Source: Natrinema salaciae (GTDB lineage: Archaea > Halobacteriota > Halobacteria > Halobacteriales > Natrialbaceae). From it: a stretch of 64,000 nucleotides of DNA. The stretch covers positions 1 to 64,000 of the forward strand of contig NZ_FOFD01000008.1 in NCBI RefSeq assembly GCF_900110865.1, in the 5' to 3' direction. The notes under the pieces were generated by a model. That model did no database searches and had not been told where the DNA came from. It saw nothing but the letters and a program-made list of their open reading frames with translations. This document shows, in pieces, positions 42,545 through 52,046 of this stretch (position 1 is its first letter; each line of letters opens with the position of its first letter). A program made the translations under genes and the position numbers.

Positions 42545-43714
42545 TCAGGGCGTCATCACCACTTTGATGCAGTCGTCCTCCTTGTTGTTGAACGTCTCGT
42601 ACATCTCCGGGCCGTCCTCGAGCGACACCTGATGGGTGATGACGAACGACGGGTCGATCTCGCCGTCCTCGATCGTCTCCAGCAGCGGGTTGAGGTAGCG
42701 CTGGACGTGTGTCTGGCCGGTCTTGATCGTCAGCGCCTTGTTCATCACCGACCCGAACGGGAGGTTGTCCGATCGCCCGATGTAGACGCCGGGGACCGAG
42801 AGCGTGCCGCCCTTTCGGCAGCACGTGATCGCCTGCCGGAGTACGTGCGGCCGGTCGTCCTCGAGTCGCGCCTCCTGTTTCGCCTTTTCGGCGACGCCGG
42901 TGACGCCCGTGCCGTGTGCCTCCGTCCCGACCGCGTCGATACACCGATCCGGGCCGCGGTTCCCGGTCATCGCCATCAACCGGTCGTAGACGTCGTCCTC
43001 CTCGAAGTGGATGGTTTCCGCGTTTCCGTGGCGTCGCGCCATCTCCAGCCGTTCGGGGATTCGGTCGATGGCGATCACGCGGTCTGCCCCGAGCATCCAC
43101 GCGCTCTGGATGGCGAACTGTCCGACCGGACCACAGCCCCAGACGGCGACCGTGTCGGTCTCCTCGATATCGGCGTTTTCGGCGGCCATGTATCCCGTCG
43201 GGAAGATATCCGAGAGGAAGAGAACCTGCTCGTCGGGCAGGTCGGAATCGATCGCGATCGGCCCGACGTCGGCGTAGGGGACTCGCAGGTACTCCGCCTG
43301 CCCGCCGGCGTAGCCGCCCAGCATGTGCGAAAATCCTAACAGGCCGGCCGGCGAGTGCCCCATCACCTCGCTGGCGATCTCGGCGTTCGGATTCGAGTTG
43401 TCACAGAGCGAGTAGAGCTCGTTTTCGCAGAACCAGCACGAGCCACAGCTGACCGTGAAGGGGACGACGACGCGGTCGCCGACCTCGAGGGTCTCGACGT
43501 CGCTTCCCACCTCGATCACCTCGCCCATCGGCTCGTGGCCGAGCACGTCGCCCTCTCGCATCCCGGGCATGTAGCCGTTGTAGAGGTGAAGGTCGGAGCC
43601 GCAGATGGCGGTCGCCGTGACCTCGATTATCGCGTCGGTCGGATTGATGATCTCCGGCTCGGGAACGTCGTCGACACGGACGTCTTTCTCGCCGTGCCAG
43701 GTGAGCGCTCTCAT
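42545..43714 (-). CDS. Zinc-dependent alcohol dehydrogenase, formaldehyde-dehydrogenase-like
   Basis: 389 residues. Catalytic zinc ligands in [13 protein letters not shown] and [14 protein letters not shown]; structural zinc site [18 protein letters not shown]-binding [19 protein letters not shown]. The C-terminal extension is like glutathione-independent formaldehyde dehydrogenases of archaea. It oxidises alcohols or aldehydes with NAD. It is transcribed alone. Confidence 0.8.
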   Translation of the reverse strand: MRALTWHGEKDVRVDDVPEPEIINPTDAIIEVTATAICGSDLHLYNGYMPGMREGDVLGHEPMGEVIEVGSDVETLEVGDRVVVPFTVSCGSCWFCENELYSLCDNSNPNAEIASEVMGHSPAGLLGFSHMLGGYAGGQAEYLRVPYADVGPIAIDSDLPDEQVLFLSDIFPTGYMAAENADIEETDTVAVWGCGPVGQFAIQSAWMLGADRVIAIDRIPERLEMARRHGNAETIHFEEDDVYDRLMAMTGNRGPDRCIDAVGTEAHGTGVTGVAEKAKQEARLEDDRPHVLRQAITCCRKGGTLSVPGVYIGRSDNLPFGSVMNKALTIKTGQTHVQRYLNPLLETIEDGEIDPSFVITHQVSLEDGPEMYETFNNKEDDCIKVVMTP

Positions 43715-43775
43715 CGGTTCCTCCGTCGGCTATCGATTCGTCTCGGGGTGGTGAACGACCCTTCGGTGCTCTCGC

Positions 43776-43976
43776 TCATTGCAAAATCCAGTAGTAACGC
43801 ACGCTCAAGCCCGCACTAAACGTGGGCCCTGCGTCTGCAACGCTACATGCCGTCGCCGCTACATGTCGAGGAACGCTATCCGACTGATCAATGTAACTCG
43901 CGTACGCGACCGCCGAGTTCGCGACGAAGACGACGGGCGCAGTGACCGTCATCGAGACGGCGGTGCGATCGCACAC
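43776..43976 (-). CDS. Doubtful small membrane-like ORF, 66 residues
   Basis: It reads SMTVTAPVVFVANSAVAYAS in its first part and ends GLSVRYYWILQ. The weakly hydrophobic stretch could be one membrane helix. It lies in the 43715-44038 gap, which shows nothing else. Coding is uncertain; it may be a decayed gene. Confidence 0.25.
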   Translation of the reverse strand: MCDRTAVSMTVTAPVVFVANSAVAYASYIDQSDSVPRHVAATACSVADAGPTFSAGLSVRYYWILQ

Positions 43977-44038
43977 TCGAGAGCCGGTTTCCGCGTCCCC
44001 TCGTCGGGACTAGGAAAACCCTGCAGGGACTACGGGAG

Positions 44039-44968
44039 TTACCGCCAGACCGTCGCTGAAGCGAGGAGGTAACCGTTCCCGTCGCCGTCGTGGTAGATGA
44101 CGAAGAGTCGGGACCCTTCCGGGACGTCGTCGATGACGGCCGTCTCATCTGTCGTAACGGATTCGACAGCAAACGGGTCCGAGATCGATCTCCCGTCGAG
44201 GTGGATGGCGATGCGGTCGCCCTCGAGCGAGTCGCCGCCGGTGTGAGTGAGTTCGACGGTCGGGTCGGTCTCGGTGCCGTACTCGAAGGTGAACGAGACG
44301 TCCGGGACCCCCTCTCGTTCGGTGCGTCGGCCGCGGGAAATCCCGACTATCGTCGGCTCGCTTTCGGGGTCTTCGTACGTCTCGCGGTCCGTATCGGTAA
44401 CGACGACGTTGTTCGTTTCGCGTTCCGGCGTGACCGCGAAGTGAGACACGTCGTCGTGCAGTTCGTCGAACGTGATTCGACGCTCGCCCGTCGACTCGCG
44501 GTTTTCGAAGGTGAGTGCGTTCCAGTCGGCGTACTCGACGAACGGGTCGTTCGCGAAGACGTGGTACGTGAAGACGCCGTCGTCGAATTCCGGCGCGATG
44601 AAGGCCGTCATCACGTCGGTAGAGAGATCACGCCTCACCTGTAGCGTATCGGTCGACGCAAAGGTGCCGTCGGACAGCGCGAAAAGGGAGAACTCGGTTT
44701 CCGGATCGGAGTACGTGATCCGTCTCCGATTCTCGTCGACCGTCGCGCCGTCGTCGATGAACGCGAGATAGTTCACCCCGGCGCCGTCCGCGACTGCGTC
44801 GGCCAGCGGATCCGCGTCTTTGTCGTCCGATTCGGCGTCGTTCGGTCCGTCGTCGTCCGGTTCGGCGTCGTCGTCTGATCCGAAGAACGCACCGGTACAG
44901 CCGGCGAGCGCACCCGAAAGGGCACACCCGGTCGCGGCGACCGTTCGTCGTCTCGTCCGGTCGATCAT
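44039..44968 (-). CDS. Secreted lipoprotein of unknown function
   Basis: 309 residues. Tat-type lipoprotein signal: RTRRRTVAATGCALSGALAG ending in a lipobox with Cys, then GCTGAFFGSDDDAEPDDDGP, a long acidic linker. The mature domain is beta-rich (VNYLAFIDDGATVDENRRRI, HVFANDPFVEYADWNALTF) and ends LLASATVWR. It is probably lipid-anchored on the cell surface. No enzyme motif was found. The ATG at 44968 gives the correct signal. Confidence 0.65.
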   Translation of the reverse strand: MIDRTRRRTVAATGCALSGALAGCTGAFFGSDDDAEPDDDGPNDAESDDKDADPLADAVADGAGVNYLAFIDDGATVDENRRRITYSDPETEFSLFALSDGTFASTDTLQVRRDLSTDVMTAFIAPEFDDGVFTYHVFANDPFVEYADWNALTFENRESTGERRITFDELHDDVSHFAVTPERETNNVVVTDTDRETYEDPESEPTIVGISRGRRTEREGVPDVSFTFEYGTETDPTVELTHTGGDSLEGDRIAIHLDGRSISDPFAVESVTTDETAVIDDVPEGSRLFVIYHDGDGNGYLLASATVWR

Positions 44969-45035
44969 CTCATGGAGATCACAAGAAGATCGTAAAATTA
45001 GTTCCGGAAACTCCCTGACCGAACGCCCGGTCGCG

Positions 45036-47753
45036 CTACGCACTCGCCCACTCGAGCATCCGCTCGTAGACTGGATCGGACGCGAGCGCCGTCGAGTCAC
45101 CGACCAGCACCAGCGCGCGCTTGGGTCGGGTCAGCGCGACGTTGATCCGGCGGTAGTCCTCGAAGATCGGTCCCTCGAGCGAGCCGGTGGCGGTGAAGGA
45201 GACGACGATGACCTCCTGGCTCGAGCCCTGGAAGCGGTCGACGGTGTCGACGGCGACGTCGTCGGGGACGTGGTTCGAGATCTCCGACACCTGGGCCCGG
45301 AAGGGAGCGATGACGCCGATGTCGGTGCGGTCGAGCCCGGCGGCCTCGTAGGACTCGATCAGCTCCGCGATCCGCGCGGCCTCGTCGCTGTCGGTGTACC
45401 GACTCGGGTCGCCGTCGACGTCGACGAACGAGACCGGGTCCCGCAGCGACTCGGGGAGCGCGTCGCGGGAGACGCCCTCGAGATCGTCCAGATCGCGGGC
45501 CGCAACCGCGGGCGTCGCCGGCCGGAGCCGCCCGTCGTAGAACTCGTTCGACGCGAAGACCTGGATACGCTGGTTCATCCGGTACTGCCGGTCGAGCATC
45601 ACGCCGGCCTCGGGGTGACAGTCGACGAGCCGCTCGAACAGCGACTCGGTGAGGTCGTTCTCCGCCCGAACGACCGGCGGGAGCTGCTCGTGGTCGCCCA
45701 CGAGGACGAATCGCTCGGCCAGGTTGATCGCCGCACAGGTTCCGGGTTCGGTCAGCTGTGCGGCTTCGTCGACCAGCGCCGCGTCGAACGACTGCTCTTT
45801 CATCACCCGCGAGCCGCAGGTTGACGTCGTCGCCGCCACTACCTGCGCGTTCTGCAGTTCGGCGACGCGGTCCTCGGGATCGCCCGCTCGCTCGAGCCGG
45901 TACGGTTCCATGTCGTCGCGGATGCCGCTCTCGGAGCCGACGCGGACGACCCGGTCGGTATCGACGACGCCGTCCAACTGCTCGAGCAGGGCCTCGAGCG
46001 CGTTGTCCACGGCGCGGTTAGTAAAGGCCGACAGCAGGACGCGCTCGCCGCGCTCGACCATCGCGCGGATAGCTCGAGCGATGGTGTAGGTCTTCCCGGT
46101 CCCCGGCGGGCCGTGGATCAGTGCGCAGTCCCGCGCGCCGACGGCTTTCGTCACGGCCTCGTTCTGGCGGTCGTTGTTGTCGATGAACGTCTCGTCGATC
46201 TCCTCGAACTCGGGGTCCGCACGCCCGAACAGGATGTCCTTCCGCCGTTCGTCGCCTTTCAGGAGCGCGTCGTGCATCGCGACGAGCAAGCGGTCGGTCG
46301 TCAGTTCGGAGGGGTAGACGTCGAGCCGGGTGACCTCGACCGGCTCGTCCGCCGTCAGGACGACCTCGTCGTCGAGCCGCTCGATCATCGCGAGCTCCGA
46401 CTCGCCGCGAACCGGATGGCCGTCGCTCGCCAGCACCAGATCCCCCTCGCGAAGCTTCGACGTCGCACCGCCGGTCCGACGGGCGTGCAGTTCCCAGCGA
46501 CCGCCCTCGAGCGGCCGTTTCTCGACGAATTCGAGGTCGATCAGCGCGCGGTCGTCGTCGGCCCGCTCCGCGGCCGTCTGTTCCCAGAGCTTGGCGTACT
46601 CGCGGTGAACCTCCCGGCGCTCCTCCTCGATCGCCCGGTAGAATCGGTCGAAGTACTCGAGTTCCTCGTCCGGTAACGACTGGCCGATCTGGCCGGCCTT
46701 CGACTCCTGATCCAGCCGGCCGGAGACGACCATGCAGGTGTCCTGCTCGAAGCAGTACTCGCACTTCGCGTCGGCCTCGTAGCCGGTCGGGATATCGCCC
46801 GCCATCTCGGTCGCCGCGATCTCGTTGCGCAAGCGGACGACGTACTTCAGGAGCCCCTCGCCCATCGTGAACTCCTTCGCGGGGGTGAGATCGCCGGTCT
46901 CCTCGTTGCGGTCCAGCGCCGAGTTCTTCGTGTAGAGGAGGGTGCCGATATCGACGTCGCCGCCGTGTTCCTCGAGCAGAAGGGCGTAACAGGCGGCCTG
47001 CACTTTGTCCTTGAACCGCGGCTCCTTTTTCAGGTTCTTCCCCGTCTTGAGCTCGACCGGCGCGCCTCGGCGAACGGCGTCGGCCCGGCCGCGGATGCCG
47101 AACGTCTCGCTGATGAGGAGCTGTTCCGACCGCCAGCTGTCGTCCTCGGTCAATCGACCCTGCTCGAGCCAGCCTTCGATCGCCGTCGCGTTCTCCCGGA
47201 TCTCCTCGGTGACGGCCTCGGGCGTCTCGCCGAGCAGGCCGAGCTGGAGGCCCCGTTCCTCGACCCGGGCCTCGATCGATTCCTCGAGGTCGCGGCCGCG
47301 CAGCAGGTCGCCGAAGACCTCGTGGACGAGGGTCCCCTTCACGACGGGGTAGTTCAGCGGTACCCCGGAGAGCTTGTTCAGGTAGTAGAGTCGGGGACAC
47401 TCGACCCAGTTCCGGATCGACGTCACGCTCACGAGGAAGGAGGGCTCGACAACGACGTAGGACTCCCCCGTCGTCGCGTACTGCGTCTCACCCCGATACT
47501 CCTCTTCTTTCGCGTTCGTCACGAGCAGTTCCATCCCCGGCTCGAGGAGCGCCGCGGATTCGGTCCACTTGTTCCAGAGGGTCACCGTCGTCGTCTCGCG
47601 GCCGTCCGCGACGGCCACCGTCCCGCCGTCGCCTCGAGCGGTCGACGCGTCGTCGGCCGGCCGAAGCGGCACTTCCGCGAGCTCGCTCTCGCCGTAGCTC
47701 GTCGACACCGACCGCACCTCGACCTCGCCCGCGACGGTTCCGCGTACGTGCAC
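45036..47753 (-). CDS. Dna2-like helicase with Cas4-type nuclease domain
   Basis: 905 residues from the GTG at 47753 (a TTG at 47778 is an alternative). The N-terminal beta-rich part is followed by a Cas4/RecB-type nuclease: ECPRLYYLNKLSGVP, KGTLVHEVFGDLLRG, RGRADAVRRGAPVELKTGKN and a C-terminal CEYCFEQDTC that fits an Fe-S cluster. The C-terminal half is a superfamily 1 helicase: Walker A LIHGPPGTGKTYTIARAI, DEAAQLTEP, DRQYRMNQR, and VALTRPKRALVLVGD. The DNA end-processing and Okazaki-fragment repair type is well known in archaea. It is a long single gene. Confidence 0.8.
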   Translation of the reverse strand: MHVRGTVAGEVEVRSVSTSYGESELAEVPLRPADDASTARGDGGTVAVADGRETTTVTLWNKWTESAALLEPGMELLVTNAKEEEYRGETQYATTGESYVVVEPSFLVSVTSIRNWVECPRLYYLNKLSGVPLNYPVVKGTLVHEVFGDLLRGRDLEESIEARVEERGLQLGLLGETPEAVTEEIRENATAIEGWLEQGRLTEDDSWRSEQLLISETFGIRGRADAVRRGAPVELKTGKNLKKEPRFKDKVQAACYALLLEEHGGDVDIGTLLYTKNSALDRNEETGDLTPAKEFTMGEGLLKYVVRLRNEIAATEMAGDIPTGYEADAKCEYCFEQDTCMVVSGRLDQESKAGQIGQSLPDEELEYFDRFYRAIEEERREVHREYAKLWEQTAAERADDDRALIDLEFVEKRPLEGGRWELHARRTGGATSKLREGDLVLASDGHPVRGESELAMIERLDDEVVLTADEPVEVTRLDVYPSELTTDRLLVAMHDALLKGDERRKDILFGRADPEFEEIDETFIDNNDRQNEAVTKAVGARDCALIHGPPGTGKTYTIARAIRAMVERGERVLLSAFTNRAVDNALEALLEQLDGVVDTDRVVRVGSESGIRDDMEPYRLERAGDPEDRVAELQNAQVVAATTSTCGSRVMKEQSFDAALVDEAAQLTEPGTCAAINLAERFVLVGDHEQLPPVVRAENDLTESLFERLVDCHPEAGVMLDRQYRMNQRIQVFASNEFYDGRLRPATPAVAARDLDDLEGVSRDALPESLRDPVSFVDVDGDPSRYTDSDEAARIAELIESYEAAGLDRTDIGVIAPFRAQVSEISNHVPDDVAVDTVDRFQGSSQEVIVVSFTATGSLEGPIFEDYRRINVALTRPKRALVLVGDSTALASDPVYERMLEWASA

Positions 47754-47960
47754 AGCTACCGTCAACGGCCGAGCGATCAAAAACGCTATCGGTCGAGGCG
47801 GCGCGTCCGTTGGCCGGTCGTCCGGGCCGGCCCACTCGGTCTACAGGCTGCCGTTAGCGACGGTAAACGATTGTTACGGACGGTTGCACCCGATTCGAGC
47901 CGCTGCCCCGGTTGGAACGGACGCGGCGCTTTTGAGAGCGCGAGGCGTACGCTCGATACT

Positions 47961-48539
47961 ATGAGTGACCCAAACGGCCACGATCGTCGCACGAGCGACG
48001 ACTCCGAGCCCGGCGCGGACGCCGGGTTCGGGGCGAACGAGGGGCCGACTAACCGGCGGGAATCGGCGTCGGCCGACATCGACTCCGGGACCGGCGTCGG
48101 CGACGGGGCGCACTCCGGCGACCGCGATCCCCGCGACGAGTCGACCCAGATCGCGAACGAGGAGCGCCGCCGCAAGACGTCGGTCGTCAGCCTGCTCGTC
48201 GCCGCCTTCGGTGCGTGGCTCGCCCTCTCGGTACTCGTCTTCGAGACCGCGGCGGCGCCGCTGTGGAACAACGTCCTCGTCGGACTCGTCGTCTTCGCCG
48301 CCGCCGGCTACAACTACTACCGGCTGACGAACGACGTGCCGCTCAGCACCGGTATCGCGTCCCTGGTCGCCGTCCTCGGAATCTGGTTGATCGTCTCGGC
48401 CGCCCTCCTCGAGATGGTCGGCAGCCTCTTCTGGAGCACGCTCGCCACCGGGCTCTTGATCGCCGGACTGGCGGGATACAACGCTTACGAGGCCCGCGAG
48501 GCCCGGACCGTCGCGACCGAACCGGGACCGCGCGCCTAG
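47961..48539 (+). CDS. Four-helix membrane protein, SPW-repeat type
   Basis: 192 residues. About 75 disordered acidic residues at the N-terminus (MSDPNGHDRRTSDDSEPGAD), then four membrane helices in two similar pairs: VVSLLVAAFGAWLALSVLVF, LVGLVVFAAAGYNYYRL and the second pair VAVLGIWLIVSAALLEM, ATGLLIAGLAGYNAYEA. This two-times repeated unit is the SPW-repeat membrane family. The role is unknown. Its stop overlaps the convergent gene's stop by four bases. Confidence 0.65.
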   Translation: MSDPNGHDRRTSDDSEPGADAGFGANEGPTNRRESASADIDSGTGVGDGAHSGDRDPRDESTQIANEERRRKTSVVSLLVAAFGAWLALSVLVFETAAAPLWNNVLVGLVVFAAAGYNYYRLTNDVPLSTGIASLVAVLGIWLIVSAALLEMVGSLFWSTLATGLLIAGLAGYNAYEAREARTVATEPGPRA

Positions 48540-48790
48540 ACCCGTTCGGGGCCGTACTCGGCCTCGAGCCGGTGGACGCGGTGTTCGGCCGCGTGATGGC
48601 CCATCGCGACGACCGAAAAGCCGACCATGATGACGGCGAAGGTGATCGAGACGGCCGGCGAGACGCCGTTGACGTAACTATTGCATACCTGGCCGAGCGC
48701 CAGCGCGAGTGGTGCGAGCGTGAGAAGCGAACTCTTGACGGGCGTCGCGCGAAACAGTTCGACGAACGAGAGTGAGTGACGACCGGACAT
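48536..48790 (-). CDS. Small membrane protein, 84 residues
   Basis: MSGRHSLSFVELFRATPVKS is followed by two membrane helices (LLTLAPLALALGQVCNSYVN and VSITFAVIMVGFSVVAMGHH) and a C-terminal HAAEHRVHRLEAEYGPE tail. It is convergent with the SPW-repeat gene. The function is unknown. The start at 48790 is supported by the clean signal-anchor. Confidence 0.55.
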   Translation of the reverse strand: MSGRHSLSFVELFRATPVKSSLLTLAPLALALGQVCNSYVNGVSPAVSITFAVIMVGFSVVAMGHHAAEHRVHRLEAEYGPERV

Positions 48791-48945
48791 GGGGAAACCG
48801 ACGGTTACCGTCACTGTGGGTGGAGCCATCGTATTCCTTTTGGTTCACGCGCGGCGAATCGGCCGGTACACAGGCCGACAGTCGTCTCGCGGCGTCTTTC
48901 GGTGCAACCGATACGTTCATTCTGCCAGCGGCCCAACCGCCCCCT

Positions 48946-49497
48946 ATGCGGATTCGCGAGTGGCAGGACGTACTCGAGGACGTCACGGAGCGGGACGCCG
49001 ACCCGGAGGACTGGCGCGCAGTCGCCGGTGACCGCGCCGGCGGCGTCGGGGAAGACATGTATCTCGCGCATCCCCGGGCCGGCGTCTTCTTCCTGAAAAC
49101 GTACGCGAAGAACCCCTTCGAAGTGCGGGGCGTCGGCACGCAGGTCGCCCGCAACCTCGACGACGAGATCGGTTCGTTCATGCCCGAACGGGACTCGGGC
49201 GGCCGATTCGCGGTCCAGTCGCCGCCCGACGACGAGGAGCAGGCCGAGACGGTCGGAAAGCGACTCGAGACCGTTCTCGAGACCCACGCGGACGCGCCGA
49301 CCCGCCCCCAGGACCTCTTCGACGACGTCATGGAGGCCCTCGAGAGCCCCGCGTTCGGGCCCATGGAGTACGACCAGTACGACCGACCCGACGAACTCGA
49401 GGACCTCTCCGAGCGGTTCGAGGAGGCTGACGAACTGCTGAACGCGGAACTCGAGGACCTGATCGAAACCGACGAGGTCGACCGCGGGTTCATGTGA
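48946..49497 (+). CDS. Haloarchaeal conserved protein, DUF5820-like, 183 residues
   Basis: It starts MRIREWQDVLEDVTERDADP, then a mixed alpha/beta core (AGDRAGGVGEDMYLAHPRAG, VFFLKTYAKNPFEVRGVGTQ) and an acidic helical end (LLNAELEDLIETDEVDRGFM). It is widely conserved in haloarchaea by my memory of the family, with no known function. The start is the ATG at 48946. Confidence 0.6.
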   Translation: MRIREWQDVLEDVTERDADPEDWRAVAGDRAGGVGEDMYLAHPRAGVFFLKTYAKNPFEVRGVGTQVARNLDDEIGSFMPERDSGGRFAVQSPPDDEEQAETVGKRLETVLETHADAPTRPQDLFDDVMEALESPAFGPMEYDQYDRPDELEDLSERFEEADELLNAELEDLIETDEVDRGFM

Positions 49498-49546
49498 GCA
49501 AGCGAGCGGTCGTAATTCAACGCGAAGCGGACAGCACGAAGGCCGT

Positions 49547-49951
49547 TCAGTACGGATCGTATTCTGCGACGGATAGCACGGACTGTACGTCGTCTTTCCA
49601 GAAGTGTTTCTCCGCGGTGGCAAACGTCGCCCCGTGTTCACGGGCGACTGCTGCGATGAGTGCGTCCGGGTGATCCGCCGGAACGCCTCGACTCAGCAGT
49701 TCGCTCTGCAACGATGCGGCTTCGTTCGCAGTCTGTTCGGTCACCTCGAGGACGTCCATCGACGCCGTGACAGCCTGCCGAATCGTCTCAGTCGAACCGT
49801 CGATATAGCCGTGAACTGCCCCCATGTGCGCCTCGTACAGAACGATGGCCGGTACTGCCCACGCCTCGTGTTCGTACTGTTGCAGAAACCGACGAGCGTC
49901 GTCGGTTCCATCGAGGTAGTCGCTGAGAAGGTTGTTGTCGAGTACGAGCAT
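49547..49951 (-). CDS. VapC-like PIN-domain toxin
   Basis: 134 residues. PIN motifs: Asp in MLVLDNNLLSDYLDG, Glu in VLYEAHMGAVHGY, the Asp of ADHPDALIAAVAREHG and ATFATAEKHFWKDD as the last acid region. These make the Mg-dependent RNase active site of VapC. The gene starts right after the antitoxin stop codon (TAGATG). It probably cuts tRNA or another RNA when the antitoxin is degraded. Confidence 0.8.
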   Translation of the reverse strand: MLVLDNNLLSDYLDGTDDARRFLQQYEHEAWAVPAIVLYEAHMGAVHGYIDGSTETIRQAVTASMDVLEVTEQTANEAASLQSELLSRGVPADHPDALIAAVAREHGATFATAEKHFWKDDVQSVLSVAEYDPY

Positions 49952-50179
49952 CTACTCCAATTCCTCTAGTCGCTCCGTCGCTCCCGATCGCAGCTCCTCG
50001 CGTATTCGATTCATCCCCGTCCGTGTCTCCCTGTCAGTATCCGAGAGCGCTCCGAATCCGATCCATTCGTCGTGCTCCGTGAGTCGCATGATTACGTCTT
50101 CGTAACTCTCACCCTCGCGTTTGTGCAGGTCTAACCGATCTTTCGCTTCGTCGGAAACGCGAATCGACGTATCGCCCAT
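49952..50179 (-). CDS. VapB-like antitoxin, ribbon-helix-helix type
   Basis: 75 residues. It begins MGDTSIRVSDEAKDRLDLHK, a ribbon-helix-helix DNA-binding fold, then a helix EGESYEDVIMRLTEHDEWIG and an acidic C-terminus (GATERLEELE) that would cover the toxin. A palindromic operator overlaps its start codon, so repression by the TA complex is likely. Confidence 0.75.
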   Translation of the reverse strand: MGDTSIRVSDEAKDRLDLHKREGESYEDVIMRLTEHDEWIGFGALSDTDRETRTGMNRIREELRSGATERLEELE

Positions 50180-50204
50180 GCATACGCATATGCATGCGTA
50201 TGCA
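50179..50204. promoter_or_regulatory. Operator palindrome of the VapBC pair
   Basis: TGCATACGCAT (50179-50189) and ATGCGTATGCA (50194-50204) form a perfect 11-bp inverted repeat with a 4-base spacer. It starts within the antitoxin ATG (50177-50179) and covers the expected leader. This is a typical site for autoregulation by a ribbon-helix-helix antitoxin. Confidence 0.65.
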
Positions 50205-50298
50205 AAACGATTTTCGGTCGAAATCTTTCGCAGTCACTTGCGTCGTCCCTGCGTCTGCGTCCGGTGATTCTTTGAACGCGGGCTTCGAGCGTAGAGCC

Positions 50299-50700
50299 AT
50301 GTCACCGAGCGCGAGCGCCGACTCCGTCGTCCGCGACTACTACGACGCACTCCGCGACGGGGACCCCCTCACACCCTACTTTCTCGAGGCCGAGTCGACC
50401 GTCAAGTTCGGTCTCAGCGAGTCCCTGTTCGGGGCCGACGACGTCGCCGCGGCCCTCGAGGAACAGACCGAAACGACCGCGGACTGGGCCGTCGAGAGCC
50501 GTCGCCTCGTCGTCGACGAACGAGACGCGTTCGCGACGTTCGCCGACGACGTCGCGATGGCCTGGACGAACGTGGACGGCGGCGAGCGATACCGGTTCGA
50601 CAGCCGCTGGAGCGGCACGCTGGTCGAACGCGAGTCGAACGAGGGGGCGAGCGACTGGCGGTTCGCCGTGATGCACGTCAGTGCCCCGCACGAGCTATGA
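50299..50700 (+). CDS. SnoaL/NTF2-like protein, 133 residues
   Basis: It begins MSPSASADSVVRDYYDALRD, the first helix of an NTF2-like fold, then FLEAESTVKFGLSESLFG, and a strand-rich end (WRFAVMHVSAPHEL). Typical of the haloarchaeal DUF3225/SnoaL-like group of small proteins, which bind small molecules or act as dimers. The substrate is unknown. It overlaps the next gene by four bases. Confidence 0.65.
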   Translation: MSPSASADSVVRDYYDALRDGDPLTPYFLEAESTVKFGLSESLFGADDVAAALEEQTETTADWAVESRRLVVDERDAFATFADDVAMAWTNVDGGERYRFDSRWSGTLVERESNEGASDWRFAVMHVSAPHEL

Positions 50701-50915
50701 GCCGCGGACCGGCCCGCGGCCCGTCGCGCTCGAGGCGGGAGACGGACGCGGCCGATCGGCTCAAAGCCGCGTTCGTCCTGCTGGTCGGGCTGTCGGGCGG
50801 GCTGATCGCGGTCCAGAGCGACGCCTCGCTACCGGTGATCGTCGCGGCGATCGTCGGCGGTGCCGTCGCCGGTGGCGCGTTACTCTGGTATTTGATCCGG
50901 ATAACGACCGATTGA
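50697..50915 (+). CDS. Small membrane protein, 72 residues
   Basis: An arginine-rich N-terminus (MSRGPARGPSRSRRETDAAD) is followed by two hydrophobic helices (AAFVLLVGLSGGLIAVQ and VIVAAIVGGAVAGGALLWYL). It is coupled to the SnoaL-like gene by an ATGA overlap. The function is unknown. Confidence 0.6.
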   Translation: MSRGPARGPSRSRRETDAADRLKAAFVLLVGLSGGLIAVQSDASLPVIVAAIVGGAVAGGALLWYLIRITTD

Positions 50916-51005
50916 GTCCCGTCGGCTGTATGGATTCCCCAGGTTCTCGGGTTCCGTCGCCAATCGATCCGTCGAGCGGGCGACGGTTCTCGAGAAACGA
51001 CCGAC

Positions 51006-51962
51006 CTAGCGATCGACGCGCTGGACCCATCGCCCCGGCGCGTCGAGTTCGTCGTGCGTGGGGAGGTTCTCCGGTCCCTCCCAGACCAGACTCGCCGTCT
51101 CGAGGTCGCGGACGGCGACGACGTGTTCGAAGAAGTTCTTGCCGCGCTCGTACTGGCGCTCCTTGAGGCCGAGTCCGAGCAGGCGACGGAACAGCGTCTG
51201 GAGCGGTCCCCGACCCTGTCGCCGCTCGTCGAGCTTGCGGCGCAGGTCCTCGTACTCGTCGTCGAAGGCGTGGTCCATCAGGAGTTCGGCGTACCCCTCG
51301 ACGACGGTCATCGCCGCGTCGAGATCGCGGAACGCCTCCCGATCGAACGATCCCTTCGAGAGCGTCGCGATCCCCTCCTCCATGCGGGTCTCGAGGTGCT
51401 CCGAGAGCCAGGGCGCGGCCCCGAACTCGGCGGCGTGGGTCACCTCGTGGAAGGCGATCCAGCGGCGGAACCGATCGGCGTCGACGTCGAGTTTCGCCGC
51501 GGCCTCGAGGATGTTCGGCCGGACGAAGTACAGCGCGTGGTCGTCGGCCGGGGCGTCGGCCAGCAACAGCGGGTCGTACTGTCCGAGGACGTTCCGCCCG
51601 AGAAACGAGAGGAGGACGGTCATCGTCCCCGTGTTGATCGTCCGGGCGACGCCGGGGAACGCCCCGGTGTGGGTCTCGAGCGTACTCATGACGCGCTCGA
51701 AGGTGGCGACGTTGGCGTCGATCCAGTGGTGGCGGTTCTGGATCTCGACGGTCTCGGGGACGTCGAACTCGGTCCCCGAAACGGTTCGCACGGCCGCCCG
51801 AGCGTCCCGGACGTCGCGAGCGTAGGCGTCGCGCTCGCCGGACTCGAGCTCGAGCGACCCGGGATCGGTCGCCGCCTTGGCGGCGTCGGCGGCCGACCGC
51901 CAGTCGATCGCATCGTCACCGGACGCCCCGGCAACGGCCCGGGCGCTACGATAGAGGTTCAC
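51006..51962 (-). CDS. Zinc metalloprotease-like protein (DUF2342/F420-associated type)
   Basis: 318 residues from the GTG at 51962; an upstream TTG reading is less likely. Zinc-binding HEVTHAAEFGAAPWLSEH gives HExxH, with a later Glu in VVEGYAELLMDHAFDDEYED. Family members occur in archaea and actinobacteria near F420 genes and are called zinc-dependent metalloproteases of unknown substrate. The C-terminal part is basic (RKLDERRQGRGPLQTLFRRL) and ends in VRDLETASLVWEGPENLP. There is no operon partner. Confidence 0.7.
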   Translation of the reverse strand: MNLYRSARAVAGASGDDAIDWRSAADAAKAATDPGSLELESGERDAYARDVRDARAAVRTVSGTEFDVPETVEIQNRHHWIDANVATFERVMSTLETHTGAFPGVARTINTGTMTVLLSFLGRNVLGQYDPLLLADAPADDHALYFVRPNILEAAAKLDVDADRFRRWIAFHEVTHAAEFGAAPWLSEHLETRMEEGIATLSKGSFDREAFRDLDAAMTVVEGYAELLMDHAFDDEYEDLRRKLDERRQGRGPLQTLFRRLLGLGLKERQYERGKNFFEHVVAVRDLETASLVWEGPENLPTHDELDAPGRWVQRVDR

Positions 51963-52046
51963 GAACGTCGGTAGGGGGGGCAGGCGCAAAAGCGTTCGGC
52001 CCGGTGGCGGTCGGTGCGATGGCGGTCGCCGATCGCCAGCCGGCGA

